NCBI GenBank assembly: GCA_020809705.1
Contig: CP085836.1
Location: 744,001-808,000, forward strand
Direction: 5' to 3'
DNA length: 64,000 bases
DNA from: Calonectria ilicicola
Lineage: Eukaryota; Ascomycota; Sordariomycetes; Hypocreales; Nectriaceae
Of the stretch, positions 21,397-33,523 are shown in pieces (positions within the stretch are counted from its first letter, which is position 1; each line of letters begins with the position of its first letter). The translations under genes and the position numbers were made by a program. Under the pieces are notes generated by a model. It was given only the letters and a program-made list of their open reading frames with translations, searched no databases and was not told the origin of the DNA.

Positions 21397-23528
21397 ATGA
21401 GCTCTCAACCCCAGAACACCAATAACAAGAAGAACAAGAATAAGGAGGTCACAAATTCTGAATCCAACCCAAATGTGCCAAGGGAATCAGTAAGTCTACC
21501 GCTTTATGGATAGAGCAGAGCCTGACTATTAGTAGGGTGGTGATGATGACGACGAGATGACTGGCATGGAAAGCTCAAACGGTTCAACAGAGCATGGAGC
21601 TCCTGTTCCAGATCCCGTATGTTCCTGACAAGCGTCCCCCACCGCTGTTTGGGCTTCTATCGGTTCAGATGCTAACAAAAGTTTAGTCCTCGGAGGGTGG
21701 AGCTGGAACAAATAGCCCAAACGGAAGTGACCCGAGCCCGGAGCGAGGCCAGCAAACGCGCGATAGTGCAGCAGACCAGGCCAAGGGTTCAGGAGTAGCA
21801 GTTGGCCCCGATAGTAAGAACGAACAAGACAAGAACGGCCAACAACATGAACCACCCAAACAATCCAGCCCAGAAAAGAGTTCCCAGGATAATTCAGGCT
21901 CCGGTAATGCGGCAGAGTCGCAGGGTTCAGAAAAGGGAAGCAAATTTAGTTTATCTAAACTCATTGGGTCAAAGGGCAATGCCTCCTCCAATACAGAGGG
22001 AGCCGTTGACCCGAATGCAGGTACTGAAACATCTGATGCTGCTTCACAGCCACCAAATTTCTTTGGGGGTAACTTTGATCCGAAGGGCTTCCACTGGGGC
22101 TTCAATAATCCTTCGACCGATCAAGAGCAACCGAACTCTCAAGAGCAATCAAATGCTCAAAATAGAAAAAGACCACGGTCTATTACTCCAGAGCAGGAGA
22201 ACGGAGGGAGCAGTAGTTTTAGTTGGCTGAAGAAGACTCGTGTCAAGTCTCCTGTTCTTGAAAGCATTGAAACAGAGGATGATGATGGTGCTGATGATGA
22301 TGACGGGGGCCGGGAGCAGTCACCACCCCGACAACGGCAGCATCAGCAGCGGGGGGGGGAAGGGGAAGAGATTTCGGACGATCGTAGCTACATGAACATT
22401 ATCAATCCTCCGCGCAGATCCGACATGCAAACATTGGGTTGGGTACAGTACAGGGGCAAAAAGTCATATGTAAACTTGTACGGAGACCAGCGCTTAGGAT
22501 CCTATCGCATCGAAAGCATCAAGGACAGCTCGTTTGGAGATTTCGACAACAAAACCAGCATTTCGCGCCCACGTAATCAACTCGGATTCCTGAGGCAGTA
22601 TGAAAAAGACGACATCCATGATGTCCTCGGGGTCGCATGGCCACAGGACTTTGAAGCAAGTGCCAAAAGCAATCTCTCGTTACTAGATCCTCTATCCGAT
22701 AGTTTTGCAGTCGAGCTGTCCGTATACGTCGTTATTGAATGGAAAGACGAAAAGAATCCAAATGTAGGCGGTGCCATCTCCCTTGAGCCACGCCATTGGT
22801 GGCGTAATAAAATCAAGGAGCCCATCGAAAAGAAGGCCCAGCGTCGGGGTCGAGAGTACTTTTACCCACGGATCCCCGGACAGCCCGAAAGGGTCAACCG
22901 CTACGGGTGGGCCGATAATGAGCTGTACAAAATTGCCTATCTAAAGGAGAAGCAATTTGCCAACGCCATGGATCCAGGGCGACCATTTGATGCCGCTCGA
23001 GAGCCTTCTCCCTTCGCTGTGGAGATTGGAGAGTTTCGCCAGGCGTCGATGGAGCCCGACCCCGACCCAACTTGCCAAGAAATTCCCCAGGCTGAACTGG
23101 CTACTAGCAACCGCGTATCGCCAGCCAGTCGAATGTCTCCTCAACCTCGTATGTCTCCTCAGCCCCGATCGTCTGCCGAGACCCGAATGTCTCCGGAGAG
23201 GGATGTGACCCAGTCCGTGACCCCCGAGCCACAATTCAGACGGCCGTCAATGCAACCGTCCGCATACTCGTCCAGGCGGTCAGCAAGGCAGCCAGCTACA
23301 CTCATGCAAACATGGCAAAACCCAGCGCCTTCGTTCCCTAGCTTTGCAAATGGAAACACTAGCGGTAATTACTCCGGACCTGAGGCCCAGATGATGCAGG
23401 CTCTCCAGCAGAACTTTTGGATGCTCCAGCAAGGCCTTCAGAATGTTGGAAATCTTGTCTTTGGAATGATGGATGGAGCAGGCAGACTGCCCATGCAATA
23501 CAATGCTCCGCTCCAAATGGCTTACTAA
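21397..23528 (+). CDS. Large, mostly disordered hypothetical protein with one conserved-looking globular region
   Basis: Three exons: 21397-21489, 21536-21616 and 21687-23528. Both introns are GT-AG and phase 0, giving 671 residues. The first 290 residues are Ser/Gly/Asn/Gln-rich and disordered, with a bipartite-like basic patch (QNRKRPRS) and an acidic run (DDDGADDDDGG). A globular region follows (about 290-490), with MQTLGWVQYRGKKSYVNLYG and a Trp-rich stretch (ISLEPRHWWRN). The C-terminus has repeated MSPQPR/MSPE units and a Gln/Met-rich tail. I recognise no family. A nuclear or RNA-binding role would be a guess. Confidence 0.7.
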
Positions 23529-24616
23529 GGCAGGTAGGTCGTCGGCCTTGTTGAAACTCGTTGAAACTCGATTTTATTGGAGCGCCTCGATGGAGCGCTT
23601 TGATAAGGTCCAACAAGCGAGATTTGCACTATCGCCCAAATAGTCTAGCTTAAGAATACCTTGCCTTCACGATGACGTCATTCAAAAATCCTTTTTGCTT
23701 TCTTGGGTTTGATTGTTTACAGTGTTAATTCCTTCCCTCACGTTTCCTTATCCATGCTAGACTACCTCTCTTGCTCACTTTGGTACGTAGAAGTCATTTG
23801 TTAATCTACTTAGTTAATTTATACGAATGGGTTTATCTGTGTGTGTGCTTTTTTTTTTTTTCCTCCCTTTTTCCCCATTGTCATTTTCCTTGTGAATGTC
23901 GTGTGGGTAAATTAACTCGGTCAACTCCCCGGCTATTAGACAACCTCGTGAGCCGTCATCTTGTCGTTGAATTAACTGGAATGAGAACATACATTCTATT
24001 CAGAGGGATTTACTTTCTAGTTTGCTGCAGTCACTCTTTTCCTTCTTTATCAAATAAATTGAATTAACTCAAGTCATTGAGGCCGTTTTGTTATTTGGTC
24101 GTTTCTTAGTTGCCTTTGTAATCTGTTTTACAGCGGTAAGTACCTACCCTACAGACATGCTGGCCGACGCCGAGAGCGCCGAGGCCACTCAACACGTGCG
24201 AAAGCAGAAACATGCATTACGGGAAGATAGCAGTAAATATCGATTGTACGCCAGCCTTTTAGCGTCGCTGCTCACCTCAACAACAGGCTACAGTCACACC
24301 ACGACCAACTTCACTTGTGCACACGAGTGATAGTACAAGTCTCATCATGAAGCCATTGAAGGGGCAAACAAGTTCGTTGGTAGACTATCAAATATAGTGC
24401 TTCAAAATAGGGTTTTCTTCTTTTTCTGATTTTTTTTTTAAACAGAAAATTCATTTATTCATTTTTCATTATTGCATCATTGCCTTGCTTGCCCTTTCCT
24501 ATGATAATAACTATCTACTAAGCAACAGATGGCTTCCATAGGAGTTTCACAATGATGCATCTTCTTTTCAAACTTTACTCGCTACATGCAGTTAGTAACC
24601 TTGCTAAAGGCTTACT
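23529..24616. other. Intergenic region
   Basis: Short frames are present but none looks like protein. A T-run lies near 23850 and another near 24430. Confidence 0.45.
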
Positions 24617-25600
24617 TCAAAGTGAGTGAAGCTGCTTTAGAAACAACCTTCTCGATTCCTGGGCCTTGATGGCAGCGCTGGTTTCTGGGCATATCAGTTC
24701 AAAAGCATGCGGCAGTCCAGGCCAGGTATGAAACTCGACCTCCACACCCGCAGTGGTTAATCTCTGAGCAAAGTCGATGCTCTCGCAGCAAAATAGATCC
24801 AAGCCTCCAACATCAATGTAAGTCGATGGCAAACCACCCAAATCTTCCGCTCGTGCAGCCGATACGTATTTTGGAAACTTGGCGGTTTCCAATCTATCAT
24901 GCTCTTTTCCGAGTACGGCCTCCCATGCCATTTTATTATCGTTTTCGGTCCACGTCAAAAACTTCCTGAGCGGAGAATCGACTGCTAGATTGGTACGGTC
25001 ATCAAGCATAGGATATAAAAGCATTTGTTTGGCAAGTGGTGGGGCTAGGGCGTGTTCCCTCGCCAGCAGTGCTGCATTCACTGCAATACCGCCGCCGCCT
25101 GAATCTCCCATGATGCAAATACGTGCCGGATCAATGTTCCACTCTTTTGCGTGATGAGACAAGTGCTCCAGTCCACAGAATACGTCCTTGACCGACGTTT
25201 CCCCGGAGTGCTCTGGAGCAAGACGGTATTCAATGGCAAAGAATGGCATGTTGGCAATGTTAGCCCAACAAGAAATGATAGGCCTATATATCTCCACACT
25301 TCCCCCCACCATCCCACCGCCATGAATGTACACCACTGTGGGCTGCGGGTTTGGGGACTGAACCATGTCATGGCTGGCAAATCGATGAATAGCAACTTGT
25401 GTGCCATCAAAGGACTGAAACAAAGTCTTTGTCTCTAGTATGTGTTGTGGTTGCTGTTTCCCAGCCTGCATCGCTCGCAAGGTATTGTTGATTGCGTCTC
25501 GTAGCTGCAGAACATTCTCGCTGGGCTTCAGTGTTGAAGGGATCTTGGCAGTGATTGTCGACAAAAACTCATCGTCGTAGTGTAGTCCTCCGACAGCCAT
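24617..25600 (-). CDS. Alpha/beta hydrolase of the hormone-sensitive lipase (HSL) type
   Basis: Single exon, 327 residues. The oxyanion-hole motif HGGG is in VVYIHGGGMVGG (about residues 94-97). The nucleophile elbow is GDSGGGG, the acid is probably Asp in YIDVGGLDLF, and the catalytic His is in LPHAFEL near the C-terminus. All parts of the triad are present and the length is normal for the family. No signal peptide is seen, so it is likely cytosolic. HSL-type esterases act on short acyl esters or lactones, and in fungi they often sit in metabolic clusters, but no core synthase is nearby. Confidence 0.9.
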   Translation of the reverse strand: MAVGGLHYDDEFLSTITAKIPSTLKPSENVLQLRDAINNTLRAMQAGKQQPQHILETKTLFQSFDGTQVAIHRFASHDMVQSPNPQPTVVYIHGGGMVGGSVEIYRPIISCWANIANMPFFAIEYRLAPEHSGETSVKDVFCGLEHLSHHAKEWNIDPARICIMGDSGGGGIAVNAALLAREHALAPPLAKQMLLYPMLDDRTNLAVDSPLRKFLTWTENDNKMAWEAVLGKEHDRLETAKFPKYVSAARAEDLGGLPSTYIDVGGLDLFCCESIDFAQRLTTAGVEVEFHTWPGLPHAFELICPETSAAIKAQESRRLFLKQLHSL

Positions 25601-26872
25601 GATGCGAATACTGTCAGGTCAGAGATCTCTGAGTTTCTGAGACTGAGATGATGCACGAAGATGTATCTGTTGATCTAGTTATAGAGAAACGGCATGAGCT
25701 CAAAGGTGGCGGTGATTGCCGAGCCTACGCAAGGTTTCAGCCGCTTTTTGTCGATAGGAATTTTAGGCCTTTTGAAAATGGTGAAATGCGTACGGTACCG
25801 TAAAGATTATATTATTAATATTCTTCTTGTTTGAAACCTCTGCACTGGGTGGAATGTATATTGGTCTGGGAAAAGTAGCTAGACATTCGGTGCCGTCTAC
25901 TTTCCGTCCACTCATGACGATAGCGATGGCTGGGCTAAAGTTCACAATGCAAACGGTCAAAAAGTGTTTGCGACACTTTACATGTGTATCTGCTGATCGT
26001 TCAAAAATAGTTTCCTGATTGTAGCTTTGGTTATAAGTGTGGTTGGGAGTGCATTTTTCAATGCCTTAAATTGAATGACGGACTATAAAGCATATATGGA
26101 AACTGGCTGCTTGTAAGGGATTGAGTAAAGATTTACAGTTAAAGTATGTTATATACTGTAGCCTATCTTTATCAAATAAATGCCAAGAGGCTTAGTCTTA
26201 GATGAGAGGTAAGCATAATACTACTGAGAGGGTACAGGCTGCCGATTTACTTTTTTTTTGTTTTTCTTTTTTCCTTTTCTTTTTGTGAATCATCATACTG
26301 CTCCTTCGGTAGCCAAGTCAGAGCTACCCCTTGAAGGTAGCATGAAAGTATGCACACTAGATGCCACTGGGAAGATGACTAAAGGGGAGGGGCAATGAAC
26401 TGGACCAAGTCGAGTTTAAGCTAACGTTCCTTCCCTGATCTGCTATGATTGTCTCTCGTCTCAAGACCTGTCATGAATTTCCTCTCATTCCTTTTATTTT
26501 AATTTGTTTGGTTTAAATTAAATTAATTTAATTGCTTCTTAAATGCCTTTTCAAGTCTTTTTAAAGCAATGCGTTGTGGCGAGCGAGGATAATTAGCCTC
26601 TTATCACTGATAAGCAGTAGGAACGGTGCAACCTATTTCATTTGGTTGATTATCTGGAACATGGCCTTGTATTCTTGGAAAGTCATGTATATAAAGTTAT
26701 TTTAGATCTAAGGGAATAACTACAGGATATCATTCGTGTTGGGGATGAGGCTGTTACCTCGAAAGCGCTTTGTCTAATCCCCCGTTTTCTTTCAGGAGAG
26801 TTCCTTCGGTTAACTATTTTATGAACATACCCGGTCCGATTGGCGAATAACCCAAGGAAAGCATGAGAATGC
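25601..26872. other. Intergenic region
   Basis: About 1.3 kb with T-rich runs around 26250-26290 and AT runs near 26500. No convincing gene. Confidence 0.5.
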
Positions 26873-28012
26873 CTAGAACACAAAAGTATAACCGCGAGTC
26901 GGCATGAAACTGTTCCAACACCATTTCATGATGTGCTCGCATGTAGCTTGACGATGAGAAACATAGTCAAGAACCCCACGTAAGAGCGGATCGACATGCT
27001 CCATCTCCCCGTAAACAGAAGATAGCAGATACGTCAAAGATAAACAAGCAATTAGACAACGCATATTGCTTGAAGAGACCAGCGCGAACCCTAGCAAGTC
27101 CCTGAGTTCGAATGTCAAATCGCTTTTTGTGCAGGGTCGCTGGAAGCTCTGTGGTAGAGCACAACTCGCATCAACATCACCCATCTGCCCGTATAGATTC
27201 CAAGTACAAAGAGTAAACTGCCTGCAAATGAGGCGAGAGAGTGTTGGTTCAAGCGTCGCCTTATTGGCCCGAAATGTCTCGCGATTGTCCCACTCGCGAA
27301 TCTGATCATTGCCGCAAAAGGAGTGTGGCAACTGAAAGCGCTTCACCAATGCACCCAATAAAGAAACGATCGCCTCATCAACGTCGTTTGTGCCCCGCTT
27401 GATTAGGATATCCTCAAAAAGGGCGCGGCCTCCTGTCTGACAAGGGTCAAGGATCCAAGAATCCAATTCTTCTCGCTTGGACAAAAGTGGCTGGGCCGAA
27501 TCGTTCCACAGCAAAAGACAGCCCTCGGTTACAGGATATGATGCCATACTGTCATGCCAGTCGCCGGGCATTTTGCCCATGGAGTTCTTCTCTGTAGGAG
27601 ATTCTTTATCATTCGACTTGTCCTCTTGGGCGATGTCTGAAGGGCTAATGCCGGAGCTACTCTTCACTTCTGCGAGACCATTCAGCGATGCGTTTGACGC
27701 CATTTCGGCACCGTCTTCCGCCTTGATTCGAAAGGGGAGAGAAGGTGCAAGCTGGGACATCTCCGGAAAATGGTTGCCCTTTGAGCGGTGGCGAAATTTG
27801 GGGTGTATGTTCTGAAGAAGCAAGAAACGCGTTGAGATACCAATTATTTGAGGTTGATGCTTCTGAAAAGGATTTTTGAGCCTATGGCGGAAATGAAGTC
27901 CCTTTAAATTATTGATCATTTGCTTCCCGGTCTGATCTGTGTTGATATGAAAAGTCCTGAATAGGCCATTGTTGGGCCCTCCAGCTTGCAGCATGATCTG
28001 CCGGAAGACCAT
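26873..28012 (-). CDS. Hypothetical protein
   Basis: Single open frame of 379 residues from ATG 28012. The first 80 residues are basic and may be only partly translated (a start at a later Met such as MSQLAPSLPF is possible). The middle is polar and acidic. The C-terminal 200 residues look globular and are Cys/Trp-rich, with LDSWILDPCQTGGRALFEDI and a hydrophobic LIACLSLTYLLSSVYG. I do not recognise the family. It is divergent from the receptor-like gene that starts at 28262, with only about 250 bp between them. Confidence 0.5.
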   Translation of the reverse strand: MVFRQIMLQAGGPNNGLFRTFHINTDQTGKQMINNLKGLHFRHRLKNPFQKHQPQIIGISTRFLLLQNIHPKFRHRSKGNHFPEMSQLAPSLPFRIKAEDGAEMASNASLNGLAEVKSSSGISPSDIAQEDKSNDKESPTEKNSMGKMPGDWHDSMASYPVTEGCLLLWNDSAQPLLSKREELDSWILDPCQTGGRALFEDILIKRGTNDVDEAIVSLLGALVKRFQLPHSFCGNDQIREWDNRETFRANKATLEPTLSRLICRQFTLCTWNLYGQMGDVDASCALPQSFQRPCTKSDLTFELRDLLGFALVSSSNMRCLIACLSLTYLLSSVYGEMEHVDPLLRGVLDYVSHRQATCEHIMKWCWNSFMPTRGYTFVF

Positions 28013-28261
28013 ATTTGGTATCTCATATTACTAAAGCTTGGGTACTTTTTCAATGCACATGGGTGTGAATGTAAGTACAGCGTGTATGTATCATGCCTAT
28101 GCATCATGATGTGTACCATATCTGCCATCTATAATTTTCTGCTAGAGAAATGTCTGCTTTGGACTTGGGTTTGCAGCCTCCAGAAGACAAAGCCTTGATT
28201 CTTCTACAACAGCCTACAAGTTTATCTTGATTGTTTCAAATTTGAATTCTTGAAAAGAAAA

Positions 28262-29702
28262 ATGAAGGACCCTTCGTCACTGATTGAAACATGGTGTCTC
28301 TATGCTTTTGGCTCAATTATTATACTTTTGCGAACATTTTGTCGATGGCGAACAGTTGGACCGGGTGCGTTCCAGCCTGATGACTACATTGTTTTTTTAT
28401 CGTGGGCAAGTATACAGGACCTGAGCCCCGACACGCGTGCCCGTGCTTGTTTCGATACCGAAGCCTTAATAACAAAGAATGCTTGCAGGCAGTCTACACG
28501 ATCATGACGGTCGCCGCGCACATGGTTGGAAAGCTCGGCGATCTTCACTCTCTAACTATGGAAGAGCGCAGACTTTTGACACATGAGCAAGCCAAATCCT
28601 ACACTCGTGGGACTCAATGGTTTTGCGTCGGGGTGGCTACATATAATCTTTTTATTTGGTCTTTGAAGCTGAACATGCTCTTTCTCTATCAGCGTATAGT
28701 GAGAGGTCTCTGGGTGGAAAAGTTCATCAAGCCGATAATGTGGCTCACGGGTGTCACACTTGTTGCTGTTAACCTGATTTTGTTTTGTGCATGCCGCCCC
28801 TATGACCGCATCTGGATAGTCTATCCTGACCAAGGACGTGGGTTTTCTTTTTCTTTCAGCTTTCAACAATTCGCCTGATTGAATACTGACAATTTGTAAA
28901 CTCGAGCAGCTCTCTGTAAACCCCAGTCCATGCTGAATATGACACCGCCCTTGGTTATGAATATCATCACGGATCTATGTATCATGGCTATACCGGCACC
29001 ATTCATCATCCCGCTAAGGATAAATGTTTGGAAAAGAATGGGTTTAGTGTGCCTCTTCGGATCAGGGCTTTTTATCATGGTTGCCGCTATTCTTCGGGTG
29101 ACCATGGTCCTTGTGGCAAGCTATAAGCCCCCAAAACATCTGCTCAGATGTTCATCTACAATTCAGATCGCTGACATGCACTCTAGGAGAAGAATGGTGC
29201 TACAGCCGCCATCTGGTCTTGCCGCGAGGACTTTATTGCTATTGCTGTAACTCAGGCTATTTTGCTTCGTCCGATGTTTAGAACTAAATTCTGGTCTGGT
29301 AAAAATACAGAAGCAAACGGAGCCTATTCCTCCGGGCATTCAAGACCAGAGACGGGAGTGACAGGATCCATAGAGACAAGTTTCGCCAAGCGAACCGAGC
29401 GAAGTGGCATGCCAGGCCATATTCATAACTCCCGTGCACCAAAAAGAGAAGAAAGCGGGGAGAACATATCAGGGAAGCCCAGTGAGGTTTTTAATAGGGC
29501 GGTGGTGCAATCTACACCGGCAGCTACTGAACGCATGAGAATCCGGACAATGGATAATAGAAAGATCGTCATCCAAGTTGACAGCCAAGTACGTGTGGAG
29601 AGTGTCAAGGTGGAAAATGAAGACCCTCGAGACATGGAAAGGCCAAAAGATGGGTTTTATTTATCATACAATGCTGAATGTTGGAACATGGAGCAAAAAT
29701 AG
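28262..29702 (+). CDS. PTH11/rhodopsin-like seven-helix membrane protein
   Basis: Four exons: 28262-28409, 28493-28837, 28910-29112 and 29187-29702. The first two introns fit the consensus and the phase well; the third (GTGGCA to CTCTAG) is in phase but has a weak donor. The pattern is that of fungal rhodopsin-domain proteins: LRTFCRWRTVGPG...DDYIVFLSWA, then FIWSLKLNMLFLYQR, then VMNIITDLCIMAIP, then AIWSCREDFIAIA and LRPMF. The C-terminal tail of about 150 residues is polar and cytoplasmic. Family members are often called PTH11-type GPCR-like receptors, but few have known ligands. No CFEM domain is present. Confidence 0.8.
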
Positions 29703-29785
29703 TGGTAAAATAAATGATGGCTAAATTAGGTACAGAAAGATTGGCAAGATGAGAATGATACATGTAGCCACAGTACAGATGTCTT

Positions 29786-30112
29786 TCATTTTAAAAACAC
29801 AAACAGGCAATCAATAAAACACACACGGTTCGGTTCGGGAACTTCACCATCTGCGTTTTGATAGCATCGGACCGCCGTATGAAGTCTATTCAGATTCTGT
29901 AGTTTAGCTTTGATACTATTCGCATTAGGGTTGGTTAGAGAGTATATTTTTCCTTCTTCATTACATAAATATATTCCGAGGCTAAATAAATAGCTACGGG
30001 GAGGCCATGCAATGAAGGAAGGGCTGAAGCCGAGGTCATGTACGAAATCAATCCAACTAACTACGAAGTCTTGGTAGCTTCCAAAAAAGACAGCTAAGCC
30101 ATGAAGCAGCAT
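29786..30112 (-). CDS. Possible small hypothetical protein
   Basis: A 108-codon frame from ATG. Composition is acceptable (ending VCFIDCLFVFLK) but no motif is recognised, and it sits in the 3' flank of the receptor-like gene. It may be chance. Confidence 0.2.
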   Translation of the reverse strand: MLLHGLAVFFGSYQDFVVSWIDFVHDLGFSPSFIAWPPRSYLFSLGIYLCNEEGKIYSLTNPNANSIKAKLQNLNRLHTAVRCYQNADGEVPEPNRVCFIDCLFVFLK

Positions 30113-30451
30113 TTATTTTGTCAGTACTCTTATTGAAAAAATTATGTACATCGCCTTGACTACATAGGGTCATGGTCGGCCGCAATCCGGTTTCTCGCAG
30201 GCCACATACGACCTGAAATAGTGAATAGCATTTCGAAAAGGCCGATTAAGATTAATAGAATATCCTTTTATTATTCTTATCATGAATGTTGAGGATTCGT
30301 ACCACGAGCTGGGGACTTCCGTTGTTCTTTTTTTCCCTCTCAGTTACAGCTAGCCGTATGTTTACAGTACATCACCAAAGAAAACAAAAAATTTCAATAG
30401 GAAAACCAGCGAAGTAAGACCATTTTCGCGCGTTAAACCTTCGTAAGTGCA

Positions 30452-31296
30452 ATGGGTCTTCTCGCTAACGGAAAAATGCAAGGAGAGCACCTTCAGCTCC
30501 TCCTTGCCGCTTTGTACATGGGCATCTTTTTATATCACACCCGTCGAACAGCTCTGGGTTACGCGACAAAATTTAAAAAAGAGAGTTCTTTGATGCTATT
30601 AGTACATATTGGAGCAGGCCTTTTTGAAGTTGGGAGATATCACATCGCCACATCGCGAGGTCCGATGGTGCCTGATATTTTTGATCTGGTTGCATGCCTG
30701 CTGCAGTCTGCGACCAACCTCAATCTTTCGAAAACATTGATGCGGGGCGACAAAACAACTCGACCATCTTATCAGGCAGGCGGTCTCATGAGGCCATTGC
30801 TCAGCATCGCGGCCTTCGTTTTGCGCGACCCTTTTCTGCATCGGGCGTCGGTCAAGCTTGTTAATGCCTTTGTCTACACCCGCGTGGTAATATTTTTATC
30901 CAATCTGCTGGGGCTACACCGAGTACACTCCAGCTCGACAATCTACGCTCATGGCGTGTTTCTGGGAGCTCTGACGGCATTTTGCGAGTCCAACCTTCCG
31001 GCTGGCGTGCACTTGTACATTGGCACGGTTGCTGCGATAACCGCGTTGAATAGAAAAACGTCAGAATGCGTCACCAGGTTAGTGTTTACTTGAAAACCAT
31101 ACATATTCACCAATAGCATAAGCAAGAAATTGAAATTGACAAGGAGAAAAGGCAGGTTCATGGGCGTGGTAGTGTTCTAGAGCGTTGGGTGATTGGGTTC
31201 CTTTTGTGGCTTGGCCTCACTGAGCTTGATACGCTGAAGGAAACCAACAAGCATCCAGAGCTACAGTGCAAAGTCAGGGACCCGTACATCACATAA
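30452..31296 (+). CDS. Multi-pass membrane protein, unknown family
   Basis: Exon 1 is 30452-31077. Exon 2, probably 31152-31296, carries a further hydrophobic helix (ERWVIGFLLWLGLTEL) and a TAA stop. The intron is GT-AG and in phase at these points, but the acceptor AG is not certain. The joined product has 256 residues and about seven or eight hydrophobic helices, for example LQLLLAALYMGIFLYH, SSLMLLVHIGAGLFEVG and VHLYIGTVAAITAL. I do not recognise it; it is not like the Pyr4-type terpene cyclases. It is the second of three adjacent membrane-protein genes. Confidence 0.6.
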
Positions 31297-32076
31297 AATA
31301 AGTATTTACCCCAAACTTGGAATATAGGGACTTGCCAGTGACGAGTTATCAGCTGCATGGCGTCCAGCGACCTGTGGGCGGGCGTGGAGCTTGTCTCGCG
31401 GCCATTTATGGCATACATCATTGCCTGCGGTCATGTTGTCTTTGAGTACATGGAAGCTCCTTCCAGTTACGAAAGATAGATCGATACACACTGCAAGATA
31501 GAGCTTCGTAATCCTAGAATTGTCGGAATCAAGTTTAGCCTTGCTTAGTCTTCATGTCATGCCAATCTCCATGAAAGCCTTGGTCGTGTATATCGTGAAC
31601 TACATATTATTGTTCATTTGAGAAATATGAAGATTCAACCTTTCCACATGAACCTGCAATGATGAACATGTGAAACTGGTGGACTCGACGGCCTGATCAA
31701 ACATGGCCGTAACCGGGATGCTGCACGCATATTCAACAGGCCAGAAACCCGTGAACCTGCGAGTTTCTCTCAGACGCGCGATTTGAAAAGAACAAACCGG
31801 ATTACCATAAAGGTTCATATGTACCTAGCGTATTTGCTTCTGACCTGGTTAGACTGTGCGATGTGGTGGTGTCGTGGCGTCGTGGATCCTGGATCTTAGC
31901 GGGTCGAGAAACTCTTGGCTCCCCCTCCCCCTTCCCCCGCCCTCCCTGGAGCATAAAATTCGAGCTTTTCTTCCCATCCTCTTCTAACCCATTATTTATT
32001 TTACCATCTCCAAACCCGGAGCGCGGGTTTACAAATTTCTCCCCAAACTCCGATTTGATCCAATTTGACCTCAGAG
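31297..32076. other. Intergenic region
   Basis: No convincing gene. A C-rich stretch at about 31919-31945 lies in the likely promoter or 5' UTR of the next gene. Confidence 0.45.
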
Positions 32077-32955
32077 ATGATCCTGGATGTGGAAGCGGCA
32101 GCCCTTGCCGCCATTACCTGTTCCGCTGCTGGAGTCCAGACCGGACTGGCTATTTATCTGTATTGGAGCAAGTTTGTATTTGTGTCAGATCGTGCGTATA
32201 GCAACCCAATGGTGGCTCTGCGTATACGCGCAACTGTCAGAATGCAGATTTGGTTTGGTTTGCCCGCGATGCTATTAGAGCTTGTGTGTCTGGTCGTTTC
32301 ACTATTCATACCGTCTGAAATTGCACAACGATTTGTGTGGGGCATCTCATTATTTCTATCTTCAATATTCCAGGTATGCTGAATTCTATGGGGATAGAAA
32401 TTTGGACAAAGGCTGATTGTTTAGTTACTCCCCCCCTCCGAAGTAGCCATCTTTGCCGCCAGAGTATCGACAACAAAATCGGAATACAACGAGTTTTTAG
32501 GGCTGCACAAGGCTTTTATGCAGCTAGCAGCTGCCCCTGCCGCATTCCACACAGCTGTCAGCATATCCGTTGTCGTCTTGCGTATTACACTACCGAAACA
32601 ATGGCCTTCTACGTGGGCCATGTGGATGGTTTCTGGATGCGTCGTCAATGTAGCTCGACCGCTTCGCTATGGAAAACTTTGTTCGCCACAAAAGGAAAGA
32701 CTTCAAGATTGGATAATTCTATGCGGATCTTGCATGATTTCTATTGCACTGATCTGGTGTAAGGATTGTACGATTAGCAGAGAGGTGGTAACTGGGGTGT
32801 GCTTCCTTCTATTGGTCATTCATAGGTGGTGGAACTTTTGCCACTTTGGACACGAGCTCGCATTAAGCTGCCAAAGGGTTAGCAGCTCAACAGCCTCTTC
32901 GATCCCGGCTAGTGAATACAGTATCGATGAAAAGGGGGAAACAATGGCTAAATAG
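32077..32955 (+). CDS. Seven-helix membrane protein, unknown family
   Basis: Exon 1 is 32077-32373 and exon 2 is 32425-32955. The 51-nt intron (GTATGC to TTTAG, branch GCTGATT) is phase 0 and joins FLSSIFQ to LLPPSEVAIF. The product has 275 residues. Seven hydrophobic segments can be counted, among them MLLELVCLVVSLFI, FHTAVSISVVVLRI, WIILCGSCMISIALIW and VVTGVCFLLLVIHRWW. A short polar tail ends YSIDEKGETMAK. No signature residues of rhodopsins or known transporters are seen. It is the third of three membrane-protein genes in the same orientation. Confidence 0.65.
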
Positions 32956-33523
32956 TGGATTAGGTAATGCCATGATGGGGATGCGGCTTAGGAAAATGAG
33001 GAGAGAGAAAATGGAGGAAAAATAGTTTTCTATAGATGAAATTGAATTATGCGAAGAATGATGCAGGACATAATCATGCAGGAATGTAATCATGCCACAT
33101 CCATCTACGCACTACTATCTAGGTATGATACGATGAGGCACTTGAGAGATGTGGAGGGTTCTTTTTGTCGTGTTTCTTCAAAGCCTGTTGCTATTTTCAG
33201 CTATCAGATTACATTGATACTTGAAAGGGTTAAACATAGAGGGAGAGAAAGGACTAAAATTGTACAGTAAAAGGTAAATTTCCCTATGCACTGCCTGGAA
33301 TAGCCTATCTGAGAAAAACTAGATACATGTTTGATGTGCACAGATACATAGCCATGGCATATATGTGGCCAGTTGTATTGGGGATCCGATTGGAATTGCT
33401 ATGTACGACGAATAAATCAGGTCTCCTATGCTAGACAATTCGAGCTTTGGACCAGAATCAGAATATTCTTTGGCCACCAAAAGCTGAGCCATCATGGATG
33501 AAGAGAACATATTTCACCGAGAA
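32956..33523. other. Intergenic region
   Basis: Convergent 3' flanks; no gene is seen. Confidence 0.5.

Noticed and set aside
21683..22105. 140-codon minus-strand frame with Pro/Ser/Leu bias
   Set aside because: It is the antisense of the third exon of the plus-strand gene 21397-23528.
30452..31296. Pyr4-type membrane-bound terpene cyclase
   Set aside because: Size and helix count are similar, but I see none of the family's conserved acidic and Trp positions.
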